DNA of 64,000 nt, from the IMG/VR virus record IMGVR_UViG_3300033145_003233, positions 248,001 to 312,000 of that record; one strand, written 5' to 3'. Shown in pieces: positions 1 to 7,182 of the stretch. Every line of letters begins with the position of its first letter. Positions within the stretch are counted from its first letter, which is position 1. A program made the position numbers and the translations under genes. The stretch comes from a virus. The notes beneath the pieces were generated by a model. It had not been told where the DNA came from, searched no databases, and saw nothing but the letters and a program-made list of their open reading frames with translations.

Positions 1-864
1 ACACATATCTCCAGCTATAATATGAAAATCTCCTTTTCCTGCATTGACTTTAATAGCATCGCATACACTTCTGAATTGGGAATAGCTATTTCTCATATCT
101 GCTGTAACTATAAAATGCCAAGGTAGAAAATTAGGTTCTGTCTCAGATGATTTAGATTTAACTGGTTCGGGAATATGAGCCAACCAATGTTGAGAGAACA
201 TGGTGAAATCTACTATATCTACCGAACCATCTTTATTAAAATCATAAGGCATATCTTCATATCCAAGAGGATGGACCGTAATTTTTATATTACTTATATC
301 CTGCTTCGATGGACCTATTGCAGGATTATCTGTTGCAGTTAATACCATCTCATGAAGACCCACTTGCTCCATTGTGGGGTTCCATATAAATAGTTTAGGG
401 TCATATTGAGAACCTTCAAAAGTAGCTCCTGAAGGAAGATCACTTGTTGTTAATTCAACATTATCTCCATCTGGATCTGTAGCAGTAAATAAATATTCAA
501 ATTCAGTTTTGACAGGAATTGCAAATTGAGTATTAGAAACAATTATCCCTACAGTTTTAAAAATAGCGGCTGAAGTAAAAGTTATTCTATAATGGCCGGC
601 CTGAACATCCGTAGGAGTCCATTGAAATAAGGTTCCATCAAATACGCTTCCTTCCGGCAGGTTCCTTGCATAGACAAGAGAATTACTATCTGAGACAATA
701 GTAATAGACAAAGATTCTCCCTCATCTACTTTTTTAAAATCTACTATCTCTTGAGATCCCCCCTCTACATCAGAAATAGAGATTGCAGAATAAGAGATAG
801 AAGAGAAGGCGAGAATTATTAATGCCAAAAATATTTTACTGTTTCTACAAATTGTTTCCACCAT
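1..864 (-). CDS. Secreted Ig-like/dockerin/metallophosphoesterase-like protein (partial)
   Basis: Only the first 288 codons are inside the window; the C-terminus lies beyond base 1. I chose the ATG at 864, preceded by AAGGAA, because it gives a clear signal peptide (hydrophobic residues 11-29). Two Ig-like/cadherin-like stretches follow (about 60-110 and 115-197, with FQWTPTDVQAGHY and FIWNPTMEQVG). Next comes one dockerin-type calcium loop at 208-227 (DFNKDGSVDIVDF). The visible end (250-288, WHFIVTADMR and HIIAGDM) resembles the start of a calcineurin-like metallophosphoesterase. Family knowledge: dockerin loops of this wording are frequent in secreted proteins of planctomycetes. The start overlaps the upstream small gene by about 46 bases. 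The phosphoesterase call is tentative because its catalytic core is cut off. Confidence 0.75.
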   Translation of the reverse strand, partial: MVETICRNSKIFLALIILAFSSISYSAISISDVEGGSQEIVDFKKVDEGESLSITIVSDSNSLVYARNLPEGSVFDGTLFQWTPTDVQAGHYRITFTSAAIFKTVGIIVSNTQFAIPVKTEFEYLFTATDPDGDNVELTTSDLPSGATFEGSQYDPKLFIWNPTMEQVGLHEMVLTATDNPAIGPSKQDISNIKITVHPLGYEDMPYDFNKDGSVDIVDFTMFSQHWLAHIPEPVKSKSSETEPNFLPWHFIVTADMRNSYSQFRSVCDAIKVNAGKGDFHIIAGDMC

Positions 865-1052
865 TCTTTTAGTTCCTTTTTTTTCTTTTTTGAAAATGAA
901 CCATCAGGGACCACTTTAGTTGGAAGTAATCCAGCATTCCTCAGTTCTATTATGGCCTGTCTCGAGGAAAGAGTTTCAATAGTCCCGCTGACATCTTCCC
1001 CATCTTCATTAAGAGCTTCGTAATAATATCTCACATAATACCTCAGGCACAT
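819..1052 (-). CDS. Stand-alone GspF/PilC N-terminal-type domain protein
   Basis: This 77-residue protein matches the N-terminal soluble repeat of type II secretion/type IV pilus GspF/PilC proteins: YEALNEDGEDVSGTIE at about 11-26, then ELRNAGLLPTKV at about 36-47. In GspF this motif begins a protein of about 400 residues with membrane helices. Here nothing follows except a lysine-rich tail. It overlaps the secreted gene downstream and the coiled-coil gene upstream (10 bases), so the three are probably translated together. A role in binding or interfering with a host secretion or pilus machine is inference. Confidence 0.6.
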   Translation of the reverse strand: MCLRYYVRYYYEALNEDGEDVSGTIETLSSRQAIIELRNAGLLPTKVVPDGSFSKKKKKELKEWWKQFVETVKYFWH

Positions 1053-1318
1053 GATAATTCTTTTTCTACATTTTTTAATGTCTTCTGAAGATCTTTAATT
1101 TCTTTTTTTAATTCTTTTTTTCTTGCTCTTAATCTAAATTTATGTTGTATTTCTTTAGTCTCTAATCTAAATAAAACACTTTCTAAATTATATACATATC
1201 TAGAACGACAGGAATAATATGCTAATTGATAACCTGATTTATTCTCTGCCCCATCAACAATACACTCCCACTCAGAATGACCCTTCCATAATATATATAG
1301 AACGATATATTCTCTCAT
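1043..1318 (-). CDS. Hypothetical protein with C-terminal coiled coil
   Basis: This 91-residue protein was not recognised. The first 50 residues contain aromatic and cysteine residues. Residues about 50-88 are strongly charged and heptad-like (RARKKELKKEIKDLQKTL), predicting a coiled coil. Its start overlaps the preceding gene's stop by four bases (ATGA), indicating translational coupling in the short operon transcribed from the promoter near 1530. Confidence 0.55.
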   Translation of the reverse strand: MREYIVLYILWKGHSEWECIVDGAENKSGYQLAYYSCRSRYVYNLESVLFRLETKEIQHKFRLRARKKELKKEIKDLQKTLKNVEKELSCA

Positions 1319-1509
1319 GTCAGAGATATTGGCCAGGAATCTCCCGCATTATTATCCCACCTAGCGTATTGATATATAATTCCTTTTACCGTAGAATGGG
1401 TCTTAGGGAAATGGGCTATAAATAAACCATCATTAGATTTGATTTTATAAGATCTTTTTAGATCTGGTAGCTTTATTTCTAATTGTGTAGTATATGTATA
1501 GTTTCTCAT
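1315..1509 (-). CDS. Small hypothetical protein, first gene of operon
   Basis: This 64-residue protein has no recognised family. It appears beta-rich (alternating TYTTQLEIKLP, RSYKIKS). It is first in the short operon running toward base 1. The -10 box of the upstream promoter ends only 9 bases before the ATG, so the mRNA would have a leader of just a few bases. A G-run (GGGGGG) between -10 and ATG may be part of a very short leader. Confidence 0.5.
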   Translation of the reverse strand: MRNYTYTTQLEIKLPDLKRSYKIKSNDGLFIAHFPKTHSTVKGIIYQYARWDNNAGDSWPISLT

Positions 1510-1518
1510 ATCCCCCCT

Positions 1519-1546
1519 ATTATATCACATAATTTTCACTTTTCAA
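1519..1546 (-). promoter_or_regulatory. Phage-type promoter P1
   Basis: On the minus strand TTGAAA (1546-1541) is followed directly by AGTGAAA, and TATAAT lies at 1524-1519 with a 16-base spacer. It is one of a set of 13 near-identical sites in the window. It reads into the small gene at 1509. Confidence 0.7.
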
Positions 1547-1551
1547 GTATA

Positions 1552-2637
1552 TTAAAACCACTTTTTGTAGATATTAGCATAAGTCCCATTCTCATAAAGA
1601 GTTAGAATAATCTTATCTATAGGACGTTTTAATTCACTTCCCTTAGATAGAACAAATCCATAGTATTGTTCATCAAACATACCGCCCGCCATAACAACCT
1701 TATCGGGATTGTCTTTTACATAGTTTAAGAGGATAGGATAGTCATAGACAACAGCATCTCCTCTTTCAAGCAGCAGATTATCACAGGCACTACTAATACT
1801 ATCAACTGTTTTAACTTTTGCTCCTAATTCTTTCACATATCCAACACTTGTTGTCCCTTTTTGAGTTAAGACAATTTTGCCTTTTAAATCGTCAGGGCTT
1901 TGAATATCTCCAGCTATCTTTTCCGTTGTATAATCAGCAGACAAAAGAGCAGTAAAATTACAAAAAGCCATAATCCCGCAAAAGATAAGTGCTATTGTTA
2001 TTATTTTTGTTATCCATTTCTTGGGAGTATAATCTCCATATCCAACTGTTGAGCAGGTAACAACACAGAAATAGATAGCTTCAAAAATCCCTGGGATATA
2101 TTTATTATTAATACCCTCGTCTTTCCCTCTTTCGGCAATCCATATTATATGAGAGAAGAGAAGTATAAAGAATATAAAAATACCTATAGGTCTAGACAAG
2201 GCCTCATAAAGAATAGCTCCTCTTGCAATAAAGCCACTACTGGCTTGGTTTTTCAAGACCATAATACCCAAACCAGAGTTCATAGTGGGAACAGAGAAAT
2301 CTGCCCATTCCATTCTAGCAGAACGGATTGTAAGACCTGAGCAACCCACATCTGCATTGCCATTCTTGATATTAGTTTCTATTTCATCCCATGGAACAGC
2401 ATTAAATTTCCAACTTGCAATAAGCCCTTGGGAAACCAATTCTTTTCCTATGGCATTCCATAGTTCTATTTCAAAACCTGAAATTTCTTTGGGGCCATAT
2501 TCGTTATCAGTATTAACAATTACACAGGGGGGCATATCTGAAACATAAACTTGCAAAGGCTTAAAAAAATCGTCCTGTGCCGAAACTATTTGACAACCAA
2601 CAAATAAAACCAACAAAATTACCAACGTTTTCTTCAT
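1552..2637 (-). CDS. GluR0-type ligand-gated potassium channel
   Basis: This 361-residue protein has the layout of prokaryotic ionotropic glutamate receptors. A signal sequence (1-20) comes first. A periplasmic-binding-protein lobe (about 28-148, with GLTIRSARMEWADFS) contains an Arg equivalent to the amino-acid carboxylate binder. Next are a membrane helix (151-168), a pore loop with the K+ selectivity filter TVGYGD (197-202), and a second helix (about 209-231). The second binding lobe (about 240-361) completes it. In this family an extracellular amino acid opens a K+-selective tetramer in the cytoplasmic membrane. Seeing the complete S1-M1-P-M2-S2 order supports an intact channel; the ligand cannot be read. 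It sits directly downstream of a PspA module, separated by a hairpin. Confidence 0.9.
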   Translation of the reverse strand: MKKTLVILLVLFVGCQIVSAQDDFFKPLQVYVSDMPPCVIVNTDNEYGPKEISGFEIELWNAIGKELVSQGLIASWKFNAVPWDEIETNIKNGNADVGCSGLTIRSARMEWADFSVPTMNSGLGIMVLKNQASSGFIARGAILYEALSRPIGIFIFFILLFSHIIWIAERGKDEGINNKYIPGIFEAIYFCVVTCSTVGYGDYTPKKWITKIITIALIFCGIMAFCNFTALLSADYTTEKIAGDIQSPDDLKGKIVLTQKGTTSVGYVKELGAKVKTVDSISSACDNLLLERGDAVVYDYPILLNYVKDNPDKVVMAGGMFDEQYYGFVLSKGSELKRPIDKIILTLYENGTYANIYKKWF

Positions 2638-2660
2638 AGTTTTGTCTCCTAAAAATTAAA

Positions 2661-2688
2661 GAGAGAGAGGATATTATCCCCTCTCTCC
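2661..2688 (-). terminator. GA-rich hairpin between pspA and the channel gene
   Basis: The minus strand has GAGAGAGG, a 9-base loop, CCTCTCTC, then TCTTTAATTTTT, which resembles an intrinsic terminator or processing site. A related GAGAGAGG hairpin occurs at 4675-4698 in the same operon. Confidence 0.55.
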
Positions 2689-2728
2689 CGGTTATAACAA
2701 CGTTACAAAAGCCACACACACGACCACG

Positions 2729-3394
2729 TTATTTCTTTGCCATCAACCTTGCAACTTCATCGTCAACAGCACTATCTCCATGAGTGCCGTACTTACTTTC
2801 CATGTCTTCGATACCACCGGAGGGAGCCATCTCTTCGAAAGCTTCCGCTTCGCACTCATCCGACTCCACAGCGTCTTTAAGCTTATTAAGCTCTGAGAAG
2901 CAATTGTCCGAATCAAGCCCTTGACTTGACTTCGCAAACTCTTTTCTTGCTTCTGCCATTTGCTTACGGACTGCCAGTTGAGTATGATCGCTCTCGGCCT
3001 GACTAACCTTGTTGTTTTTGTCTTGCCATTGGCTCTTCATTCTACCAAGCATCATCTCATCCTGAGAGATCATCTTCTTAAGGCTGTCCGCCCTTTGCTG
3101 GGCCTGCGTCTTATTGGTGATACACGTCCGAACATCATCTTCCTTGCCAGCTTCTGCTGCCTTCTTAGCAAGATTAGTCCATTTCTTGATATCGGCCATT
3201 TCGGTATCAAGTTGACGCTGATTCTTTTTAATTTGTGCCGAATACTTACCAATATTGGCTTGTATCTCAGACAACTTTTTCTTAGAATCCTCAATAGCAA
3301 ACTTGCCATCGCGGATCGGATCTTCCATCGACTTCGCAGCCTTATCCTTTTTCTCACGAGCGGTATTTTTTAACATCTTCCAAAAACTTGCCAT
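2729..3394 (-). CDS. pspA: PspA/IM30 (phage shock protein A) family protein
   Basis: This 221-residue protein starts with the amphipathic N-terminus typical of the family and the signature DPIRDGKFAIEDSKKKL (about 25-41). A long charged coiled coil follows to about residue 170. Family knowledge: PspA/IM30 proteins polymerise on the inner face of the membrane, stabilise it when proton-motive force falls, and can bind regulators. The next gene upstream is a DUF2170 protein, the pairing found in the Escherichia coli yjfI-yjfJ operon, which supports the assignment. A phage copy would plausibly protect or remodel the host membrane during infection; that is inference. Confidence 0.9.
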   Translation of the reverse strand: MASFWKMLKNTAREKKDKAAKSMEDPIRDGKFAIEDSKKKLSEIQANIGKYSAQIKKNQRQLDTEMADIKKWTNLAKKAAEAGKEDDVRTCITNKTQAQQRADSLKKMISQDEMMLGRMKSQWQDKNNKVSQAESDHTQLAVRKQMAEARKEFAKSSQGLDSDNCFSELNKLKDAVESDECEAEAFEEMAPSGGIEDMESKYGTHGDSAVDDEVARLMAKK

Positions 3395-3439
3395 CTTTTT
3401 ATCTCCTGATTATTAAAACCTAAAAATCGTTATGGTCTC

Positions 3440-3892
3440 TTACAAAGACTCAACAAGGTGAACATCAAATAAGTTTTTCGCCGTTAAGAGCGCCGCATTT
3501 AAGCTCCTCATAGAAGCAAGAAGCTCATTTTCCGAAATATCCCCAACTGGTATGCTGTCGATTAAAACAACAGGCCACGAAGATCTGTCATCTCCCTCAC
3601 CATCAATGTCAGTTAAGACACTGAAGGCATACGGAAGTGTTTGAGAATTCATGTCCAGAAGACCAAGAAAAAAATCCTCTTGCATCTCAGTATCGACCTT
3701 CGCTATCAACTGACCCCAAGTTGCGATTTCACAACTGATAGTCAGATTGGTATTATCCATCAGGATAACACAAGGGAAAGGGGCAGTGTCACTCCCCATG
3801 GGAACAGCAACGCTATTCTCGTTAAGCTTGGGAGAAAAACCCTGAGCCTCAAGAGTGCGTTCTACGTCAACTAATGTCTTAATATCGTTCAT
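3440..3892 (-). CDS. DUF2170 (YjfI-like) protein, PspA partner
   Basis: This 150-residue acidic, cytosolic protein has an N-terminal half with FPCVILMDNTNLTISCEI, then DFFLGLLDMNSQTLPYAFSV and a helical C-terminus. It matches the layout I know from DUF2170/YjfI, which is encoded next to PspA-family genes. No catalytic motif is visible. It lies 45 bases before the PspA start and is probably co-transcribed from the promoter near 5440. Function is unknown; association with the PspA polymer is inferred from conserved neighbourhood. Confidence 0.7.
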   Translation of the reverse strand: MNDIKTLVDVERTLEAQGFSPKLNENSVAVPMGSDTAPFPCVILMDNTNLTISCEIATWGQLIAKVDTEMQEDFFLGLLDMNSQTLPYAFSVLTDIDGEGDDRSSWPVVLIDSIPVGDISENELLASMRSLNAALLTAKNLFDVHLVESL

Positions 3893-3924
3893 CCTACTTG
3901 CTCCTAAAAATTAATTTTAATTGT

Positions 3925-4653
3925 TTACTTCCACAACTTTACATCATTTATATTGACTTTGCATCCTTGAAGAAAAGTTATAAAACTATTTTCTTCATCA
4001 ACATCAATACCTTCGGTAATCTCTGTTTCTATTTCCACATCACCGTATGCGTCCAGCTCAAGAGACTCTTCCTCATCTCTCCATTCTTGAACGTTGTTAA
4101 ATTCAAGAGTAAGTGATTCGGGATTCTCACAGTCAGATTTGGTTTCATATTCCACCACAGTTGCAAATGATTTTTCCCCATCTTCCATGCACAGACCATA
4201 TCTAGGCCCTTCAGTTACATAAACAATATCCTCATCCTGACCATCATCATTCTGGAATATTTTTTGGGAAAAAACAAGAGAAGGAAGTTCGCAATTTTCA
4301 AAGTCTGCTTTTTCAAAGACCCAATCGCTGCCACTATCCAACATATCAGCACGATTACCTTCTTCGAAATCGTCAGGGATATACATAATTTTTAGCTCAA
4401 ACTCATGCTTAATTATCTTTACAATCAAATACCATAAAATATCGCCAAATTCTATATCAAGAATAATCCATTTAATAGGAGCATCTTGACAAGTTATGAC
4501 TCTTCTTCTCTTTATGGTAAAATCAGCACCATTGGCTATATCCTTATGGCCCTCATCCATTAAAAACGATAAAGTCTGCTCATCAGATAGTTGAACTATA
4601 TCATCTATTTTTAATTGCTGCCACTGGGCCACTTTTTCTTTATCTTCTATCAT
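3925..4653 (-). CDS. Acidic protein of PspA cluster, possibly DUF4178-like
   Basis: I placed the start at 4653 (MIEDKEK), which has AAGGA at good spacing, giving 242 residues; the open frame itself extends further upstream through a hairpin. The protein is very acidic in its second half. Residues about 40-95 (FTIKRRRVITCQDAPIKWI) have the strand-rich look of DUF4178 domains, which occur in PspA-type operons. This match is from memory of pattern only. No catalytic residues are evident. It lies between the DUF2170 gene and the Gly/Ser/Arg-rich membrane protein. Confidence 0.6.
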   Translation of the reverse strand: MIEDKEKVAQWQQLKIDDIVQLSDEQTLSFLMDEGHKDIANGADFTIKRRRVITCQDAPIKWIILDIEFGDILWYLIVKIIKHEFELKIMYIPDDFEEGNRADMLDSGSDWVFEKADFENCELPSLVFSQKIFQNDDGQDEDIVYVTEGPRYGLCMEDGEKSFATVVEYETKSDCENPESLTLEFNNVQEWRDEEESLELDAYGDVEIETEITEGIDVDEENSFITFLQGCKVNINDVKLWK

Positions 4654-4674
4654 TGCTACTTTTCCTTTAAGATT

Positions 4675-4698
4675 GAGAGAGGGGAAAACCCCTCTCTC
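4675..4698 (-). terminator. GAGAGAGGGG hairpin in leader of acidic gene
   Basis: A perfect 10-bp inverted repeat (GAGAGAGGGG / CCCCTCTCTC) flanks a 4-base loop. It lies about 20 bases upstream of the chosen start and 27 bases after the preceding stop. There is no long U run, so it may be an mRNA stability or processing element rather than a terminator. Confidence 0.5.
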
Positions 4699-4724
4699 GC
4701 TCATTTCTCCACAAGGAGACAAAC

Positions 4725-5375
4725 CTATGTAGACTGTTTTCGATTAGCCAAGACAATAGCAACAACGATACCGCCGACCACGAGCAAAGCCACGACTCCT
4801 AAGAGACCGTTATAGTTCCCCGGAGGACGACCGTACACATAGTTGTTGCGAGTCATCAGGGTGTTCATCATCACAGCATCCGACATGGCACTATACATCA
4901 TCCACGTACCAACGTTGTTCATATAACCATATCCACCATAACCAGAATTATAGGAAATGTTAACATTCGTATTCCCTACTCTCGTTGTTTGGGGGATATG
5001 ACTTGGACGGGAAGCTGGCTGTTTGGTATACTTAGAAGTATACTTAGCTGAGTTCTTACTCTTGAACGCGGCTGTCGCTTCAGACTTGCTCTTGAATGCC
5101 GTTCCATTCTTTTTAGCTGTCTCGAATGACTTTTTTGAAACAGCACTTCTTTTTGGAGCAGTTTTAGCACGACCTGTTGATGCTTTCCTCTTCGTCTGAG
5201 TTTTCGCCCTGTTGCTACTCCTATTACTACTTTTATTACTACTCCTGGCGCCACTTCTGCTGCCACCTCTGCTGCCTCCACCTCTACTGCCTCCTCTTGC
5301 AAAAACATCACTCATGCTTGCAAGAAGGAAGATTGCTGCCACCGACAGCACTACCAACCATCTAAATTTCTTCAT
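4725..5375 (-). CDS. Gly/Ser/Arg-rich membrane protein of PspA cluster
   Basis: The start at 5375 is chosen over an ATG 36 bases upstream because GGAG lies 8 bases before it and it opens a clean signal segment (residues 1-25, ending DVFARGG). A long Gly/Ser/Arg/Lys-rich region follows (about 27-130), then a Tyr/Gly/Met region (GYGGYGYMNNVGTWMMYSAM). A C-terminal transmembrane helix (about 190-210, LLGVVALLVVGGIVVAIVLA) precedes a short basic tail. It is probably anchored in the membrane with a disordered basic domain. It is the first gene after the promoter at 5429-5456 and heads the PspA-channel operon. Function is unknown. Confidence 0.75.
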   Translation of the reverse strand: MKKFRWLVVLSVAAIFLLASMSDVFARGGSRGGGSRGGSRSGARSSNKSSNRSSNRAKTQTKRKASTGRAKTAPKRSAVSKKSFETAKKNGTAFKSKSEATAAFKSKNSAKYTSKYTKQPASRPSHIPQTTRVGNTNVNISYNSGYGGYGYMNNVGTWMMYSAMSDAVMMNTLMTRNNYVYGRPPGNYNGLLGVVALLVVGGIVVAIVLANRKQST

Positions 5376-5428
5376 CGTTTGTCTCCTTTCAAGAAACATT
5401 ACAAAAATCATTTAAGATTTAAAAATGC

Positions 5429-5456
5429 ATTATACAAAATATACTTTCACTTTCAA
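5429..5456 (-). promoter_or_regulatory. Phage-type promoter P2
   Basis: TTGAAA (5456-5451) is fused to GTGAAA and TATAAT lies at 5434-5429 with a 16-base spacer. It should drive the membrane protein, DUF4178-like, DUF2170, PspA and channel genes, with a leader of about 47 bases before the GGAG-preceded ATG. Confidence 0.8.
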
Positions 5457-5523
5457 GCATTAAAAAAAATATTTATAACTGTCTATTATAAAACAAGTTA
5501 TAAAAAGCTCATTTTTCACAACT

Positions 5524-5781
5524 TCACTTATCTTTCTTAGCTGGCCCCTTTTTTACCTCTCCTTTTCCCACTTTTTTATCTAATTCGTAGTTCTTATCTT
5601 TTCTATAATCAGTAGCATAAAAGCCACTTCCCTTAAAAATTATACCCGATCCTGCTCCAATTAAACGATTAAGTTTTAATTTCTTGCATTTAGGGCATTT
5701 CTTAAGAACACGACTAGACATCTTTTGAAATTTCTCGAATTGATGATTACAAGCAGAGCATAAATAATCATAAGTAGGAAT
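5524..5781 (-). CDS. FmdB-family zinc ribbon protein with ATT start
   Basis: The family begins with a short (M)P-x-Y-x-Y-x-C-x-x-C stretch. That exact stretch is encoded upstream of the first ATG: PTYDYLCSACNHQFEKFQK, then CPKCKK and the hallmark GIIFKGSGFYATDY. To include it the start must be ATT at 5781, which has GGAG 7 bases upstream. Starting at the ATG (5721) would remove the first CxxC pair. The 85-residue protein thus has two CxxC pairs forming a zinc ribbon and a lysine-rich tail. FmdB proteins are small putative regulators of unknown mechanism. The adjacent LAGLIDADG gene begins within the region holding this ribosome binding site, on the opposite strand. Confidence 0.8.
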   Translation of the reverse strand: MPTYDYLCSACNHQFEKFQKMSSRVLKKCPKCKKLKLNRLIGAGSGIIFKGSGFYATDYRKDKNYELDKKVGKGEVKKGPAKKDK

Positions 5782-5785
5782 TTTC

Positions 5786-6589
5786 TTGCTCCTTAATAAA
5801 GGTTTTTTACAATTTATTCATAATATAGAATATGTGGAAACAGTAATAAAAGAAAAAATCATTAATATCTATAAAAACAATTTCAACAAAACAATTGTAG
5901 ATATTGCTTCTCAATTTAAAGTTAGCCGTAATACTATTTATAGAGCATTGGAAAAAAATAGAATAGATAAAAATCTGTTAAAATTTGACCATAATTTTTT
6001 CTCTTCCATTAATTCCGAAAAAAGCGCCTACTGGCTCGGTTTTATATTCGCAGATGGGTGCATATGTGATTCACACGGAACTACAAAATCCCTAAATATC
6101 CATTTATCTACTAAAGACGAATTACATCTTAAAGCATTTCAAAAAGATATTAAATCCAGATTAAAAATACATCTTGTAAAAGAAAAAGACAAAAACTCGG
6201 TTTATTGCAGATATTATTCTAATAAATTATGCGAAGATCTTATAAGACTAGGCTGCGTGCCAAGAAAAAGCACTATTTTGAATTTTCCCGACATCCCACC
6301 GCTTCTGCATCGACATTTTATCAGAGGATATATAGATGGAGATGGATGTATTTGTCTAAGAAAAAATGGCCTAAGAAAAAATTTACAGATAGGAATTATA
6401 GGAACTGAGCAGTTTTTATCTTCTCTACAATCTTTATTTTTCAAAGAGCTAAATATTAATCACAAAAAACTTCAGAATAAGGGCAGAGTTAAAAGTTTAA
6501 CCATTAATGGTAACAAGCAATGCCTCCGATTAATAAAATGGCTATATCAAGATAGCACAATATATCTTGCTAGGAAGTGCATAATATAA
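5786..6589 (+). CDS. LAGLIDADG homing endonuclease with N-terminal HTH
   Basis: It is on the plus strand among minus-strand genes, as expected of a mobile element. The N-terminal part (about 25-55, IVDIASQFKVSRNTIYRAL) is a helix-turn-helix. Two LAGLIDADG-type motifs follow, AYWLGFIFADGCI (about 81-93) and HFIRGYIDGDGCI (about 173-185), whose acidic residues (ADG, DGDG) would coordinate metal, so this is a single-chain two-motif enzyme. The open frame starts with TTG at 5786; a GTG at 5834 is also possible and neither has a strong ribosome binding site. It separates the FmdB gene from the Nudix operon. Confidence 0.85.
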   Translation: MLLNKGFLQFIHNIEYVETVIKEKIINIYKNNFNKTIVDIASQFKVSRNTIYRALEKNRIDKNLLKFDHNFFSSINSEKSAYWLGFIFADGCICDSHGTTKSLNIHLSTKDELHLKAFQKDIKSRLKIHLVKEKDKNSVYCRYYSNKLCEDLIRLGCVPRKSTILNFPDIPPLLHRHFIRGYIDGDGCICLRKNGLRKNLQIGIIGTEQFLSSLQSLFFKELNINHKKLQNKGRVKSLTINGNKQCLRLIKWLYQDSTIYLARKCII

Positions 6590-6603
6590 TTCATAGGTCG
6601 GCA

Positions 6604-7182
6604 TTACTCTATTTTTCCTATTTTCGAATAATAGTATAGAATTCCCCAAGCCTTAGCTCCAACCTTCTTCCCCGAACCTAATAGCTTATTAATGTCGTCT
6701 ATATCATAAAACAACACTTCTATATCCTCACTATCTTCTTGATCAGTATAACTAATTTCTCCCGCTGCCTTTGCAAACACAATAACACATGATTCATCAC
6801 AAATACCAGGAGAAGAATAAATAGGGCAACTTACATCTGTAATTTCTGTAATATCTAGACCAGTCTCTTCCTTCAATTCTTTAATAGCGGTTTCTGCTAT
6901 ATCTTGCCCCTCTTCTATCAATCCAGCAGGGAATCCATATTCACATCCTCCAATAGCGACTCTATACTCTTTTGTAATAACAAGTCTTCTACCAGTAGGA
7001 GTATCTACAATAGGAGCAATAACAACAGCATCAACACTTGGATCTGCAATAGGATGTTCTTTTCTGGAAACAAAAGTCCATTCTACAGTATTTAATTTAG
7101 CATTAATATATTTCACAAAAAATAAATTAATCCATTTGTTATCTGTAAGTTTTTTAAGTTGTAATATTTTTCTCAAGTTCAT
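6604..7182 (-). CDS. Nudix hydrolase, ADP-ribose pyrophosphatase-like
   Basis: This 192-residue protein carries a Nudix box at about 87-109 (GLIEEGQ...KELKEETGL). The metal-binding EExG glutamates are kept, while the usual first Glu is Gln and the Arg is Lys, conservative changes seen in some members. The surrounding fold (RLVITKEYRVAIGG, YGFPAG) is most like ADP-ribose/NDP-sugar pyrophosphatases. It overlaps the four-HTH gene by 4 bases (ATGA), so they are translationally coupled. The substrate cannot be read; cleaving NAD-derived ADP-ribose or damaged nucleotides would fit a phage. Confidence 0.85.
   Translation of the reverse strand: MNLRKILQLKKLTDNKWINLFFVKYINAKLNTVEWTFVSRKEHPIADPSVDAVVIAPIVDTPTGRRLVITKEYRVAIGGCEYGFPAGLIEEGQDIAETAIKELKEETGLDITEITDVSCPIYSSPGICDESCVIVFAKAAGEISYTDQEDSEDIEVLFYDIDDINKLLGSGKKVGAKAWGILYYYSKIGKIE

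Noticed and set aside
2149-2548. Plus-strand frames inside the channel gene
   Set aside because: They lie antisense to a complete conserved ion channel and have no start signals; shadows of the real gene.
5786-6589. LAGLIDADG gene as part of an intron or intein
   Set aside because: The neighbouring FmdB and Nudix genes are both intact and separate on the opposite strand, so it is a free-standing endonuclease.
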